From: Marinobacter azerbaijanicus
GTDB lineage: Bacteria > Pseudomonadota > Gammaproteobacteria > Pseudomonadales > Oleiphilaceae
DNA: 64,000 nucleotides
Direction of reading: 5' to 3'
Assembly: GCF_030250645.1 (NCBI RefSeq)
Contig: NZ_JASSVS010000010.1
Coordinates: forward strand, 1 to 64,000
Position numbers and translations under genes: made by a program. Below, in pieces: positions 22,084 to 30,966 of the stretch. Numbering within the stretch: position 1 is the first letter of the stretch; each line of letters opens with the position of its first letter. A model generated the notes under the pieces. It searched no databases. It saw only the letters and a list, made by a program, of their open reading frames with translations, and was not told where the DNA came from.

Positions 22084-22998
22084 TTATTCGGTTTTTTCGA
22101 TCTTGTCGTCCAGCTCCGGCCGCTCTCTCAGCAACTCGGTCACCGCCGCGTTGTGGCTGCCCCGGGCACGTGTGACTGCATACAGATTATCCCTCACCTC
22201 CTGGATACTGGCGACGTGTACCACCCGGTATTGTCGACAGACCTCGTCACTGATGGCGGTTGGCGCCGCAAAATAACCCAGCCCCTCACGGCCGAAAACC
22301 TTGATCAGCGCACTGTCGTCCACCTCGGCCACCACTTTTACCCGAATGTTCTGGCTCGAAAACCAGTTCATCAGGGAACTGATATAGGGGGCATCGAGGG
22401 ATGTCGCCAGGAACGGTTGCCGGTCAAGACTGGCTGGAAAATCCGCGGACAGTCTGGCAGCCAGTTCCGGGGCGGCAAACAGCGACATGGAGGAGCTCGC
22501 CAGCCGGTGGCTGCGGAACTGGCCAGCCTCGGCTGAAGCGGGCTGACGATCAGTCAGGACAATGTCCAGCTCCCGCTGTCCGAGGCGCTTCAACAGCTCG
22601 GTAGTATCACCGGTACGGCAGCTCAGCCGCACCTCACGGGACAGGGAGAGCGCGGGCTCGGTCAGGTGGTAGGCAATCAACTTGTGAATCGAGGCGGCAA
22701 TGCCAACAGACAGACTCAAGGGCCTGTTTTCCGGCGGCTGACGCAGCACATCCGTCAGCGCCTGGGCGGTCTGGAACATCTCATCGGCATAGCTGAACAC
22801 CGTGTGCCCGAAATCCGTCAGCTGAAGCGACCGGTTGGCGCGCCGGAACAGGGCATTGCCCAGTGACGACTCGAACGTTGCCAGTTGGCCGCTGAGGGTT
22901 TGTGGCGTCAGCTCAAGGCTCTCTGCAGCCCGGACAATGGAACCCTCCCGGGCGATCACCCAGAAGTAATAAAGATGCCGAAGGTTGAGGTTATCCAT
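22084..22998 (-). CDS. LysR-family regulator, NhaR-like
   Basis: The product is 304 residues. NLRHLYYFWVIAREGSIVRA followed by AESLELTPQTLSGQLATFES is very close to the DNA-binding start of NhaR, the sodium-responsive activator of nhaA. The rest is a LysR effector domain. ATG 22998 gives the family start; an upstream alternative at 23010 adds four residues. The neighbours (SbtA, a Kef-type antiporter) suggest it senses sodium or pH and controls one of them. Confidence 0.85.
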   Translation of the reverse strand: MDNLNLRHLYYFWVIAREGSIVRAAESLELTPQTLSGQLATFESSLGNALFRRANRSLQLTDFGHTVFSYADEMFQTAQALTDVLRQPPENRPLSLSVGIAASIHKLIAYHLTEPALSLSREVRLSCRTGDTTELLKRLGQRELDIVLTDRQPASAEAGQFRSHRLASSSMSLFAAPELAARLSADFPASLDRQPFLATSLDAPYISSLMNWFSSQNIRVKVVAEVDDSALIKVFGREGLGYFAAPTAISDEVCRQYRVVHVASIQEVRDNLYAVTRARGSHNAAVTELLRERPELDDKIEKTE

Positions 22999-23069
22999 GC
23001 TGACTATCAATCATGAGGGTGTTTGTGACTCCTGGCCGTCAGAGTAGCGAAGGATCAGACTTTCCGAAA

Positions 23070-24953
23070 CTAATCTTTCGGGGGCCGCCACAGTGGAACC
23101 TCCTCGGGTCTCGGTTGCTGCCAATCCTGATGCATGGCGTGACTCAGCGTCTCCTCCAGTTTCATGAACAGTTCGCTGTAGCGGGGGCTAAAACGGATCC
23201 CCTCCTCAATGTCCTTCCAGGCATCGAATAATTCGTCCTCGTGGGCTTTTTCATTATTGATGAATGACCAGGTCATTTGCCGCGCCCGCAGTGGATGCAC
23301 ACCAACTGCGGTCAGGGCATGGCCACCCAGTTCCAGGGCAGAGTGATAGGTTTCACTGACCACATCATCGGCGCCAGCCTGCCGCAACTGATAACCATGG
23401 CCTCTGTCGAAAGCACGCGCCAACACCCAGACGCCCGGGTAGTGTTGTTTGACATGCTGGACAAGAGCCACTGCCCGTTCCCGATCATCAATGGCGACGA
23501 TCAGCAGGCGCGCACTGGCAATGCCCGCTGTCTCCAGCAGTGCCATTCGGCTGGCGTCGCCAAAGTAACTCTTGATCTGAATACGCCGCAGGTTTTCAAT
23601 CTGATCCAGGGCCAGGTCCATAGCCACAATGGGAATTCTGCTTGCGCGCATCAACCGACATACGATCTGTCCGAAGCGCCCAACCCCGGCGACGATAACC
23701 GGGGCCTGTTCATCTATCGTATCCTCTTCCAGCTGCTCATTACGGGCATCGCGGTATCGCGGCAGAACCAGTCGGTCATAGGCAATGAACAATAGCGGCG
23801 TGAGGAACATGGACAGCGCCACCACCAGGGCCAGTACCTGGGTGATGTCTGCCGGGATAACCCCGTTCTGCGCACTGTAAGTCAGCAGCACAAAACCGAA
23901 TTCACCCGCTTGAGCAAGCCCCAGGGTAAACAGCCAACCGTCCCGGCCTCGCAGCCCGAAAAGTAGCGCCAGAAGCAACAACACAGCGGCCTTTACCACA
24001 ATCACCACCAGCCCGAGGGCCAGTACCGTGTCCCATTGCGCTGCCAATACGTCGAAATTGATGCCCGCACCGACCGTGATAAAGAACAGCCCCAATAGCA
24101 GCCCTTTAAAGGGCTCGATATTGGCCTCCAGCTCATGACGGAATTCGCTGTTGGCAAGAACCACCCCCGCGAGAAAAGCTCCCAGGGCAGGCGACAGGTT
24201 TACCACACTCATTAATGCTGCAATACCAATCACCAGCATCAGGGCGGTAGCCGTAAAAACCTCCCGCATACCAGATTGCGCCACGTAGCGAAACAACGGG
24301 CGGCTAAGGTAGTGGCCACCTACAATCACCGTGGCAACGGAGCCAATCACCACCAGGGCGTGAGCCCAATCCGGCAGGTGCGCCACCAGGCTGTAACTGC
24401 CATGATGCCCTGCGTCCGTCGAACCAACGCCCGCCAGACCGGATATCGTCAACAGGGGAATGACCGCCAGCATCGGGATGACCGCGATATCCTGGAACAG
24501 CAACACCGAGAAAGCACCACGACCGCCTTCGGTCTTGCTAAGACCCTTCTCATTCAACGTTTGCAGAACAATAGCCGTGGATGACAACGAGAAAATCAGG
24601 CCAACGGCGATGGTGGTCTGCCACTGCAGCCCCAACCACCAGGCGATGGCCATTCCGGCGCCGGAGGTCAGCACCACCTGCAGGCCACCAAGCCCGAGCA
24701 GACGGACCCGCATGGCCCACAGTGATTTCGGGTCCAGCTCCATGCCTACCAGGAACAGCATCATCACCACGCCGAACTCGGCGAAATGCTGAATGGTTTC
24801 GGTTTCCTGTCCTACCAGCCCCGTCACCGGTCCGATGACCACACCGGCCACGAGATAACCCAGTACGGACCCCAGTCCCAGGCGTTTCGCCAAAGGCACC
24901 GCAACAACTGCGGCGGTCAGATAGATAAACGCCTGGATAAAGTATTCCGTCAT
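23070..24953 (-). CDS. KefB/KefC-type monovalent cation:proton antiporter with RCK domain
   Basis: The product is 627 residues. About 12-13 membrane helices form the CPA2 antiporter domain (1-390), including GVVIGPVTGL, MMLFLVGMELDP and SPALGAFLAGVVLANSEFRH, followed by a Rossmann-type RCK_N domain (about 415-540) starting APVIVAGVGRFGQIVCRLM. This matches glutathione-gated K+ efflux systems, though ion and gating in this protein are not proven. Its 3' end lies 72 bases before the NhaR-like gene. Confidence 0.88.
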   Translation of the reverse strand: MTEYFIQAFIYLTAAVVAVPLAKRLGLGSVLGYLVAGVVIGPVTGLVGQETETIQHFAEFGVVMMLFLVGMELDPKSLWAMRVRLLGLGGLQVVLTSGAGMAIAWWLGLQWQTTIAVGLIFSLSSTAIVLQTLNEKGLSKTEGGRGAFSVLLFQDIAVIPMLAVIPLLTISGLAGVGSTDAGHHGSYSLVAHLPDWAHALVVIGSVATVIVGGHYLSRPLFRYVAQSGMREVFTATALMLVIGIAALMSVVNLSPALGAFLAGVVLANSEFRHELEANIEPFKGLLLGLFFITVGAGINFDVLAAQWDTVLALGLVVIVVKAAVLLLLALLFGLRGRDGWLFTLGLAQAGEFGFVLLTYSAQNGVIPADITQVLALVVALSMFLTPLLFIAYDRLVLPRYRDARNEQLEEDTIDEQAPVIVAGVGRFGQIVCRLMRASRIPIVAMDLALDQIENLRRIQIKSYFGDASRMALLETAGIASARLLIVAIDDRERAVALVQHVKQHYPGVWVLARAFDRGHGYQLRQAGADDVVSETYHSALELGGHALTAVGVHPLRARQMTWSFINNEKAHEDELFDAWKDIEEGIRFSPRYSELFMKLEETLSHAMHQDWQQPRPEEVPLWRPPKD

Positions 24954-24963
24954 TACTGCTCCA

Positions 24964-25866
24964 TCAGTTCAGCGAGGAATCAAACTTGCGGAAACCATTC
25001 TTTCCGGCTTTCTTGGTAGCGTACATAGCCTTGTCGGCCTGGGAAATCAGCGACCCGAAATCAGCGGCGGTTCCGGGAAAGGTTGCGATCCCCACGCTGC
25101 AACCAACGGTAACCGGTCCCTCACTCAGCTCAACCGGTTCACTGGCCTGGGCAATAATCCGTTCCGCCAAAGGCTCACAGGGATAGTAACCTAACTCCTG
25201 GGTATTTCCGTCCACCAGGTACAGCACCACCTCCCCGGTAGGATTGCGCTCTTGCTGGGCAATGGCATCTTCAAGGTTCTCCTCGAAAGCGGCGCGGTTG
25301 TGTAAACCCGTGAGAGAATCGTGGGAGGCCTTGTAGAGGATGGCTGCTTCTTTGCGCCGGTCTTCGGTGATATCCCGGGCAATGGCGAACAGTTTGGTGG
25401 TGACATTGCTGATCGCGGGGCAGTGCCAGGCAATCCAGCGCCAGCTTCCGTCCTTGGCAAGGTAGCGGTTTTCAAAGTTGATGCTGTCACGACTGCTTCC
25501 CAACCCTTGCAGCTCTCTGAGGGTATTGGGCACATCATCAGCGTGTACAAACTCAATGAAAGGGCGGGACATCAGTTCTTCCTTGGTGTAACCAAGGGCA
25601 TCTGCAAATGCCGAATTGACCCGCTTGAAGTAACCGTCCAGCCCAGCAATACAAAGCATCTGCACGGAATGCTCAAAAAACCACTCCCACTCGGTCAGGC
25701 TTCGGTGGTAACGCGCGAGCTGACCTGACAGCAGCTCCTGGCTGTCTGCCAGTTGTTGGTATTCCTGTTCCAGCCTTTTAAGCCTGGATTCAAGACGTTC
25801 AAGCTGCTCAGCTTTGTCGCGAAGACGGGCGATAATCTCCTGATCAGGGTTGTCCTCGTTCCCCAT
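24964..25866 (-). CDS. PAS-domain protein with a catalytically deleted GGDEF domain
   Basis: The product is 300 residues: an N-terminal coiled coil (about 5-50), a PAS domain (about 60-175; FFEHSVQMLCIAGLDGYFKR to FAIARDITEDRR), then a GGDEF-type start (SHDSLTGLHNRAAFEENLED). The usual core between FIDLDGFK and the SEPVEL strand, including the GGDEF signature, is missing: VVLYLVDGNTQELGYYPC runs almost directly into LAERIIAQASEPVEL, a loss of about 45-50 residues in frame. The end GIATFPG...ADKAMYATKKAGKNGFR is intact. It cannot make c-di-GMP and may act only as a sensor or binding partner. ATG 25866 has GGAGG upstream. Confidence 0.8.
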   Translation of the reverse strand: MGNEDNPDQEIIARLRDKAEQLERLESRLKRLEQEYQQLADSQELLSGQLARYHRSLTEWEWFFEHSVQMLCIAGLDGYFKRVNSAFADALGYTKEELMSRPFIEFVHADDVPNTLRELQGLGSSRDSINFENRYLAKDGSWRWIAWHCPAISNVTTKLFAIARDITEDRRKEAAILYKASHDSLTGLHNRAAFEENLEDAIAQQERNPTGEVVLYLVDGNTQELGYYPCEPLAERIIAQASEPVELSEGPVTVGCSVGIATFPGTAADFGSLISQADKAMYATKKAGKNGFRKFDSSLN

Positions 25867-26074
25867 GGGTACCAGCCTCCGAATACCGGATCTCTCCTGT
25901 CGCGCTGCATTTACAGAACCCGCAAAGAGAAAACCCTTATTCTCAACATAGCACTCCATCCCAATATTGTGAACAAATGTTCACTTTCACCAATAAGCCC
26001 CGAGTTTCGCGGTATGGCTGTCTATCTACTGATTATCCCCGGTAACCGGCCCACCGGTGGTTTCGCCATCGCCC

Positions 26075-27556
26075 TCACTGCTCAGCCGTCGCCAGTAACC
26101 GGTAAAAGCTGCGGTTGCCTTCCAGTGCCTCTCTGGCTATCTCGCATCTCTCACGAACGTTGGTTTTACCGGTACCGGCTACGCACAGCGTTTCATTCAA
26201 CTTGTCGTACAAAGGCACCTGATAGCGATTGGAAAGATAGTACTGATCCGCCACATACGCCTCCGGCAGATCCAGTTCAACCAGTTTGGTGACGGCTTTT
26301 CGCATCAGCGATTTACGCGTCTCCGCATCCATTGTCCCGTGCTGGTCGAGAAACTGGGTGGCTGCGCTCAACACGCTGAAGGTAGCGTCGGGGCTCTCGA
26401 TGAAAGCCACGGCCATCTGTTCAGCACGTTTCTGGTCGCCAAGACTGGCCAGCGCACGGAATTTGATCAGTTGCAGGTGGAGGTTGGCCGGTTCCTGCTT
26501 CAACGCCTGGTCAACCAGACCAAGGTAAGCCGGGTTCGAAGGCTCCAGTCCATAAAGGGCCTTCAACGAAGTCACTGGCTTCAGCGTGTCCAGATCAACT
26601 CCCAGTGACGTGAAGGAGCGCGCCAGAGTGGCGCCCTCAAGACCATAGATAACAGACCTGACAATCTGGCGACGCTCTTCCGAGGACAGGTATTCCCTAC
26701 CTCCCATGTCGTCGGACACCGCCTTCAGCCAGCTCTGTATCTGGTTATCACTGATGTCGGTCTCTTCCTTTTTCAGTTTTTTCGCCGTCACCTCCGCCAT
26801 CTCCTCGTAAGCGCTGCCGGCAACGGGTACCTCGTCCTTTCCTTTCCTGAGTTTGGTCAGCATGGCAATCATTGCCATCGGGCTGTAGCGGGATTTCTCC
26901 AGTATTTTCGCTGCCAGCAGATCAGCTTCCGTTTCCTGCCGGCGATTCCACTGGGTGAAGCCTGCCGCAGCCACCAGGGCATCCGTTGACCCGCCCAGAC
27001 GCATGGTCGTCTTCCTGGCATCCTCGTCATCGCTGAATATGGAGATGGCCTGGGCCAGGTCCGTCAGGCCTTTTGTGGCGGACTGCAGCCTGTTCTTTTC
27101 GTAATGGTCCAGCCAGAGGTGCGCCAGTTCATGGGACAGCAATGCCGCCAGCTCATCCCGGGAATCCAGATACTCGAGCGTGCCGGCCTGAATGATGATG
27201 GTGCCATTGGGATAGGTGAAACCACCAAAGCTGTAGCTGGGCCCAAGCCGGACCTGGCACCGGCAGGGCTCTCCCGCCCAGCTCTGTGACAGTTCTTCGG
27301 CGATGGCCTGGAGTTCAGCCGTAACTGACTCTGCAGCCAGCGGCGCGATACTGTCACTCCGCAACAATACCGCATCGGCCATTGGGTCCTGGCCACTCGC
27401 CTCGTGCTGTGCCGCTCTGGCAACAAGTTCGTCCAGGTGTTTCTGGCGCAGCTCACCATCCTCCGACCATTCGTCGGATTCATAAGGGGAGGTGCTGCAG
27501 CCGGCCAGCAGCAGACATGCAGACAGCGTTGCTCCGATAATAAGGTTGTATCTCAT
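26075..27556 (-). CDS. M48-family zinc metalloprotease lipoprotein
   Basis: The product is 493 residues. The N-terminus has a lipoprotein signal (lipobox LLAGC, Cys at about 20). The zinc motif is LLSHELAHLWLDH with the third ligand in RRQETEADLLAAKIL, as in BepA/LoiP-type periplasmic proteases that survey outer-membrane proteins. The C-terminal half has TPR-like helices. ATG 27556 shares its A with the stop of the upstream gene, and GAGGAG lies 12 bases before it, so translation is coupled. Confidence 0.88.
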   Translation of the reverse strand: MRYNLIIGATLSACLLLAGCSTSPYESDEWSEDGELRQKHLDELVARAAQHEASGQDPMADAVLLRSDSIAPLAAESVTAELQAIAEELSQSWAGEPCRCQVRLGPSYSFGGFTYPNGTIIIQAGTLEYLDSRDELAALLSHELAHLWLDHYEKNRLQSATKGLTDLAQAISIFSDDEDARKTTMRLGGSTDALVAAAGFTQWNRRQETEADLLAAKILEKSRYSPMAMIAMLTKLRKGKDEVPVAGSAYEEMAEVTAKKLKKEETDISDNQIQSWLKAVSDDMGGREYLSSEERRQIVRSVIYGLEGATLARSFTSLGVDLDTLKPVTSLKALYGLEPSNPAYLGLVDQALKQEPANLHLQLIKFRALASLGDQKRAEQMAVAFIESPDATFSVLSAATQFLDQHGTMDAETRKSLMRKAVTKLVELDLPEAYVADQYYLSNRYQVPLYDKLNETLCVAGTGKTNVRERCEIAREALEGNRSFYRLLATAEQ

Positions 27557-27936
27557 CACTCACACTCCTCATCAACGCCGCGTGCGCTGGCAATGCGGTA
27601 ATCGTCCGAAAAGACTGCCGGCGACTGGTCGCAGTAGACAATGGATTTGATGGATTGATCTGTGATGACTTCCGGAACATAGGCCCGGTACTTTTTACCA
27701 TCCGATCCCACGAACAGGTATTGCCCATTTTCCTTGCCAATGATTTTCAGGCCCGGGGAGTCCTTGTTCTCCAACTCCGCCAACAGACCAAGGTCCCCCA
27801 CTCGCACGAAGGAACCATCAGACGTCATGACAAATGCGTGTTCCTGATCATGGAAGCCTGTGATGTACTGCGTCTCGGCCAAGAGCGGGCTGCTTAATAG
27901 AACAAGCAAGCCAACCCAGCGATGATATCCTCTCAT
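27556..27936 (-). CDS. small secreted protein of unknown function
   Basis: The product is 126 residues. Residues 1-20 form a signal peptide ending PLLA before ETQ. The rest is beta-rich with repeated short motifs (FVMTSDGSFVRVGDLG, then QYLFVGSDGKKYRAYVPE), reminiscent of small SH3-like or beta-propeller blades, and two Cys (VYCDQS, EECE). A strong AAGGAGATG precedes ATG 27936. The first 89 bases overlap the end of the CHASE2 gene in another frame. It is coupled to the M48 protease gene. Confidence 0.6.
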   Translation of the reverse strand: MRGYHRWVGLLVLLSSPLLAETQYITGFHDQEHAFVMTSDGSFVRVGDLGLLAELENKDSPGLKIIGKENGQYLFVGSDGKKYRAYVPEVITDQSIKSIVYCDQSPAVFSDDYRIASARGVDEECE

Positions 27937-29401
27937 TTTCCATCTCCTTTCGTTCCTTACGGATGGCAATCAGCAACAGCGGTGTAAGGCCAATCAGTTC
28001 AGCCAAAGAACCCGGTGTTCGATTCACGGAAAGCGTCACCGAATAAATTATCCCCAGCAAAAACAGCACTATGAGGATCTCAAAAAGTTCCATCGCCAGC
28101 TCCGACCACTCCGAGTGTCCGGAAGGGCTGCCTCTTCCCCATCGCCAGTTCACGGAGGCTCGCACCCCACATACGACAGCGATGAATAGAGCCGGCCAGG
28201 CCACCAGCAGATCGAGGGGCAAGGTCCGGCCGGGCAGTCCGAAGGACTCCAGGGAGAGCGACAGCCCCATAGGTTTGACGTAGTCCGCCCCATGGAGTAG
28301 CAGGTTGCGAAGAGCTTCAGCATGCAGGTAAACACCTGGCAGGCGGCCGGGTGTCGGAGGGTCAAACAGGTCTCTGGCGGAGGGAAGGGAAACGCCTACT
28401 ATGGCAATTCGCTCCCGTGGGGTTTCTTCGTCTCTGGATAACGGATAGCAGCCGGGCTCCGTGCAGAACACATCGTTCATGGTAGCCGTGGGTACCGGAG
28501 GGCACACTCGCAGGCCTTCGCTATTAACGGTTTCGGGGCCAACCATATTTCGCCCCGCAATGAAAAACAGCTCGAACCATGCCAAACCTGATTCAGACGA
28601 CTGACAGTTGAGCGATCTGGCCACTCGCTCTGCCTCTACGGGCATACCCCATTTCAGGTGCATGCCCGCCGGCTCCGGGGCCAGCAAAGCCTCTTCTGCT
28701 TTCGACAGCCCACCACAACCGGACCGCTTCGTTCGTTCGCAATAGGCCCGATACCCGGCCACCGCCAGGGTCGGAACAGCCACGCCGTCGGGAATCAGGA
28801 CACTGGTACCGTCAGGAAACACCTTTTCCAGCGGGTAGGCATCCCCATGGCCGGACCATCCGGCCAGTCCGAGCCCGCTAGCCGCCTTGACCAGTGGATG
28901 AATCGAGGGCTCCAGCTCACCCGGATCAGATCCGGCGCTCAGGACAATGGACATGCCGGCGTTGTCGCGAAGATGCTTCAGACGAGTGACCAGAAAATCG
29001 AAACTGTCATCCGTGCTTCGGGCCCTGTAAAACGTGATATCGAGAATAACCGTGCCGTAACCCCGCCGGCGCAGGGCATCAATCAGCAAGCCGTGGTCGC
29101 TGTAGGCCAATGGCCAATCGTTAGCCGTGAGATAGCCATTATCTTCGTGGGAAAGCGTGCGAATGGAATGATCGTCAATAAGTATAACGTCGACAACATC
29201 GGCGGAGTCTTCCCCTCCGGCGGCGAGATGGGACGAATAGAAAGGGGAGACCATGCGGTCAAAAGCATTGGAAATGGCCTTGCTGGTGCTGGACCCGATG
29301 CCGAACGGATCAACAATCACCAGTACATAGCCTACAACCAGCACCAGCCAGTGACGCCGCAGTATCTGAAGAAATAATATGCGCTTGTCCATGCCTTGCA
29401 C
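27848..29401 (-). CDS. CHASE2-domain membrane protein without an output domain
   Basis: The product is 517 residues. One N-terminal membrane helix (about 12-32) is followed by a large extracytoplasmic CHASE2 sensor domain (about 40-375; DVILIDDHSIRTL, RRRGYGTVILDITFYR, RIAIVGVSLPSARDLFDPPT, GRLPGVYLHAEALRNLL). Two or three helices follow near 400-480. CHASE2 proteins usually end in a kinase, cyclase or GGDEF domain; here only a short tail is present. The start is GTG 29401, 5 bases after GGAGG; ATG 29392 is an alternative. It lies downstream of the ECF sigma/anti-sigma pair. Confidence 0.85.
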   Translation of the reverse strand: MQGMDKRILFLQILRRHWLVLVVGYVLVIVDPFGIGSSTSKAISNAFDRMVSPFYSSHLAAGGEDSADVVDVILIDDHSIRTLSHEDNGYLTANDWPLAYSDHGLLIDALRRRGYGTVILDITFYRARSTDDSFDFLVTRLKHLRDNAGMSIVLSAGSDPGELEPSIHPLVKAASGLGLAGWSGHGDAYPLEKVFPDGTSVLIPDGVAVPTLAVAGYRAYCERTKRSGCGGLSKAEEALLAPEPAGMHLKWGMPVEAERVARSLNCQSSESGLAWFELFFIAGRNMVGPETVNSEGLRVCPPVPTATMNDVFCTEPGCYPLSRDEETPRERIAIVGVSLPSARDLFDPPTPGRLPGVYLHAEALRNLLLHGADYVKPMGLSLSLESFGLPGRTLPLDLLVAWPALFIAVVCGVRASVNWRWGRGSPSGHSEWSELAMELFEILIVLFLLGIIYSVTLSVNRTPGSLAELIGLTPLLLIAIRKERKEMENERISSLGWLACSIKQPALGRDAVHHRLP

Positions 29402-29624
29402 TCGAGCCTCCGCGTCGGGCGTGGTCCCGGACAGCCCGCACTGCGGAAGCGAGCATTTCGTGAGGTCTTATGCAGGCAAGTTTCAAGCCCTTGATCAATT
29501 TTTGATCTATTAGCAAGTGCTTGGCTCAGGCGCCCCGGATTCCTCCTCAATAAGATGTAAAACAAATCGACATATTTACCGGCTGTCTGATCTGTGATCT
29601 GTATGTCAGCAAGGCATTCTTTTT

Positions 29625-30353
29625 CTAATCCCTTGCGTTCCACTGGTGTTGTAGCAAGGTACGCTCGGCATCCGGCCCGATGGGAGAGCCGGCCATAATC
29701 CTGTCCAGGGTCTGGTCAAGTACGCTTCCACCACTGGCGGTCTGGTAGGTATCAGGTGCCGACGAGGGCCCGGCTTCCGCACGGGCCACGCGCTCCCACG
29801 TACCCGCGTCGCTGCGACAGGCGATCTGCTCCGTGGCAGACGCTTCCGTCTCCAGGCGGAACTGACGGCACCATTCTCCGCCCTGGCTCCGGAAGGTCAG
29901 CCTTGGTGTCAGGGTGGCTTCATGAGTGACCTGATACACCTCACCACTGGGCTGAGTATCCAGAATGTCAGCCACCGCAGGCCATGCCGGGTCACTGTCC
30001 GATGGCAGTGTCAGCCATTGCGTCAGCGCCACCCCGGCAATCACAGCGGCCGCGACAGCCTTGCCAGTGTGCCCCCGCAGCCTGCGCCACCAGGGGAAGG
30101 TAACAACGTTTTCCCGCTCTGGTGCGGAGCCCCCGGCAGGCTCTGTCTCGAGCATTCGGGTTACCGAGGCCGGTAGTGGGCGGTCGTCAATCGAGCTGTA
30201 ATGAGCCTGCAGCTCCGCATCCACTGAGGCCAGATCCGCCAGACGGTCCGCCAGCACCGGATCCTCCGCCAGCTGGTCCCGGACCGCTTGCATCTCTGCG
30301 TTGGTCAATTCGTTGTCGAGGAAGGCCGACAGGGTTTCGTCGTTGATGTTCAT
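29625..30353 (-). CDS. membrane anti-sigma factor
   Basis: The product is 242 residues. The N-terminal cytoplasmic part (ETLSAFLDNELTNAEMQAVR then DQLAEDPVLADRLADL) is a typical anti-sigma domain but lacks the His-Cys-Cys zinc motif. One membrane helix lies around 98-114, followed by a periplasmic domain with two Cys (GEWCRQF, IACRSD). It overlaps the sigma gene by 4 bases (ATGA). It probably holds the sigma factor inactive until a periplasmic signal arrives. Confidence 0.85.
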   Translation of the reverse strand: MNINDETLSAFLDNELTNAEMQAVRDQLAEDPVLADRLADLASVDAELQAHYSSIDDRPLPASVTRMLETEPAGGSAPERENVVTFPWWRRLRGHTGKAVAAAVIAGVALTQWLTLPSDSDPAWPAVADILDTQPSGEVYQVTHEATLTPRLTFRSQGGEWCRQFRLETEASATEQIACRSDAGTWERVARAEAGPSSAPDTYQTASGGSVLDQTLDRIMAGSPIGPDAERTLLQHQWNARD

Positions 30354-30841
30354 GTATCGGTCCTCATGGTTACAGGTGCCAGTATCTCACTCAATGCTGC
30401 CCTGGCGCGGGCCAGCCGGCTCATGACTGTGCCCCTGGGCACGTCCAGGATGTCAGCCACAATCCTGTAAGGCATACCCTGGATTGCCACCAGCGAAATG
30501 ATCTGGCGCTGATCCTCCGGCAACCGGGCCATGGCGGCATCCACCCGGTTCCATTCAATCTCCTTGGTGGTCTGGTGTTCGCCATTGACCACCTGGCTGT
30601 CGGTCAGCTCGGGACGCTGGGCGGCTTCACGGCGAACCTTTCTGGCGCGACATTCGTCTATCCATACGTTACGGCAAACCCTGAACGCCCACCTGGTGAG
30701 ATCGGCATCGTCCGGTGTGTCCCGGGTCAGCAAACGCTCCACCGTGTTCTGCAGCAGGTCGTCAGCATCAGCCATGGAGCCGGTCAGCGAGTAGGCAAAT
30801 CGGCGGAGCCTGGGTAAAAGTTCGGTGATTTCCTGTTGCAT
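30350..30841 (-). CDS. ECF-family RNA polymerase sigma factor
   Basis: The product is 163 residues, containing regions sigma-2 (PRLRRFAYSLTGSMADADDL then LQNTVERLL, RWAFRVCRNVWIDECRARK) and sigma-4 (MARLPEDQRQIISLVAIQGM then PYRIVADILDVPRGTVMSRL). It is the first gene of an operon with the anti-sigma factor, and its targets likely include the envelope genes around it. Confidence 0.92.
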   Translation of the reverse strand: MQQEITELLPRLRRFAYSLTGSMADADDLLQNTVERLLTRDTPDDADLTRWAFRVCRNVWIDECRARKVRREAAQRPELTDSQVVNGEHQTTKEIEWNRVDAAMARLPEDQRQIISLVAIQGMPYRIVADILDVPRGTVMSRLARARAALSEILAPVTMRTDT

Positions 30842-30891
30842 AACGTTCTTTTTCAGAAGTGTTGCCAGTAAAACGGATGGGCAACCGGTTT

Positions 30892-30910
30892 ATTCCATGA
30901 AAAGTGGAAT
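30892..30910. promoter_or_regulatory. inverted repeat between the ECF sigma and subtilase genes
   Basis: ATTCCA-N7-TGGAAT (30892-30897 and 30905-30910) is a perfect 6-bp inverted repeat in the divergent intergenic region, followed by five T residues on the plus strand. It could be a protein binding site or a small hairpin; the sequence does not decide. Confidence 0.3.
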
Positions 30911-30966
30911 TTTTCCCCGCCCAGGCCGTTTAACCCATGAAATACACTCGAACCCGGACTGGTACG

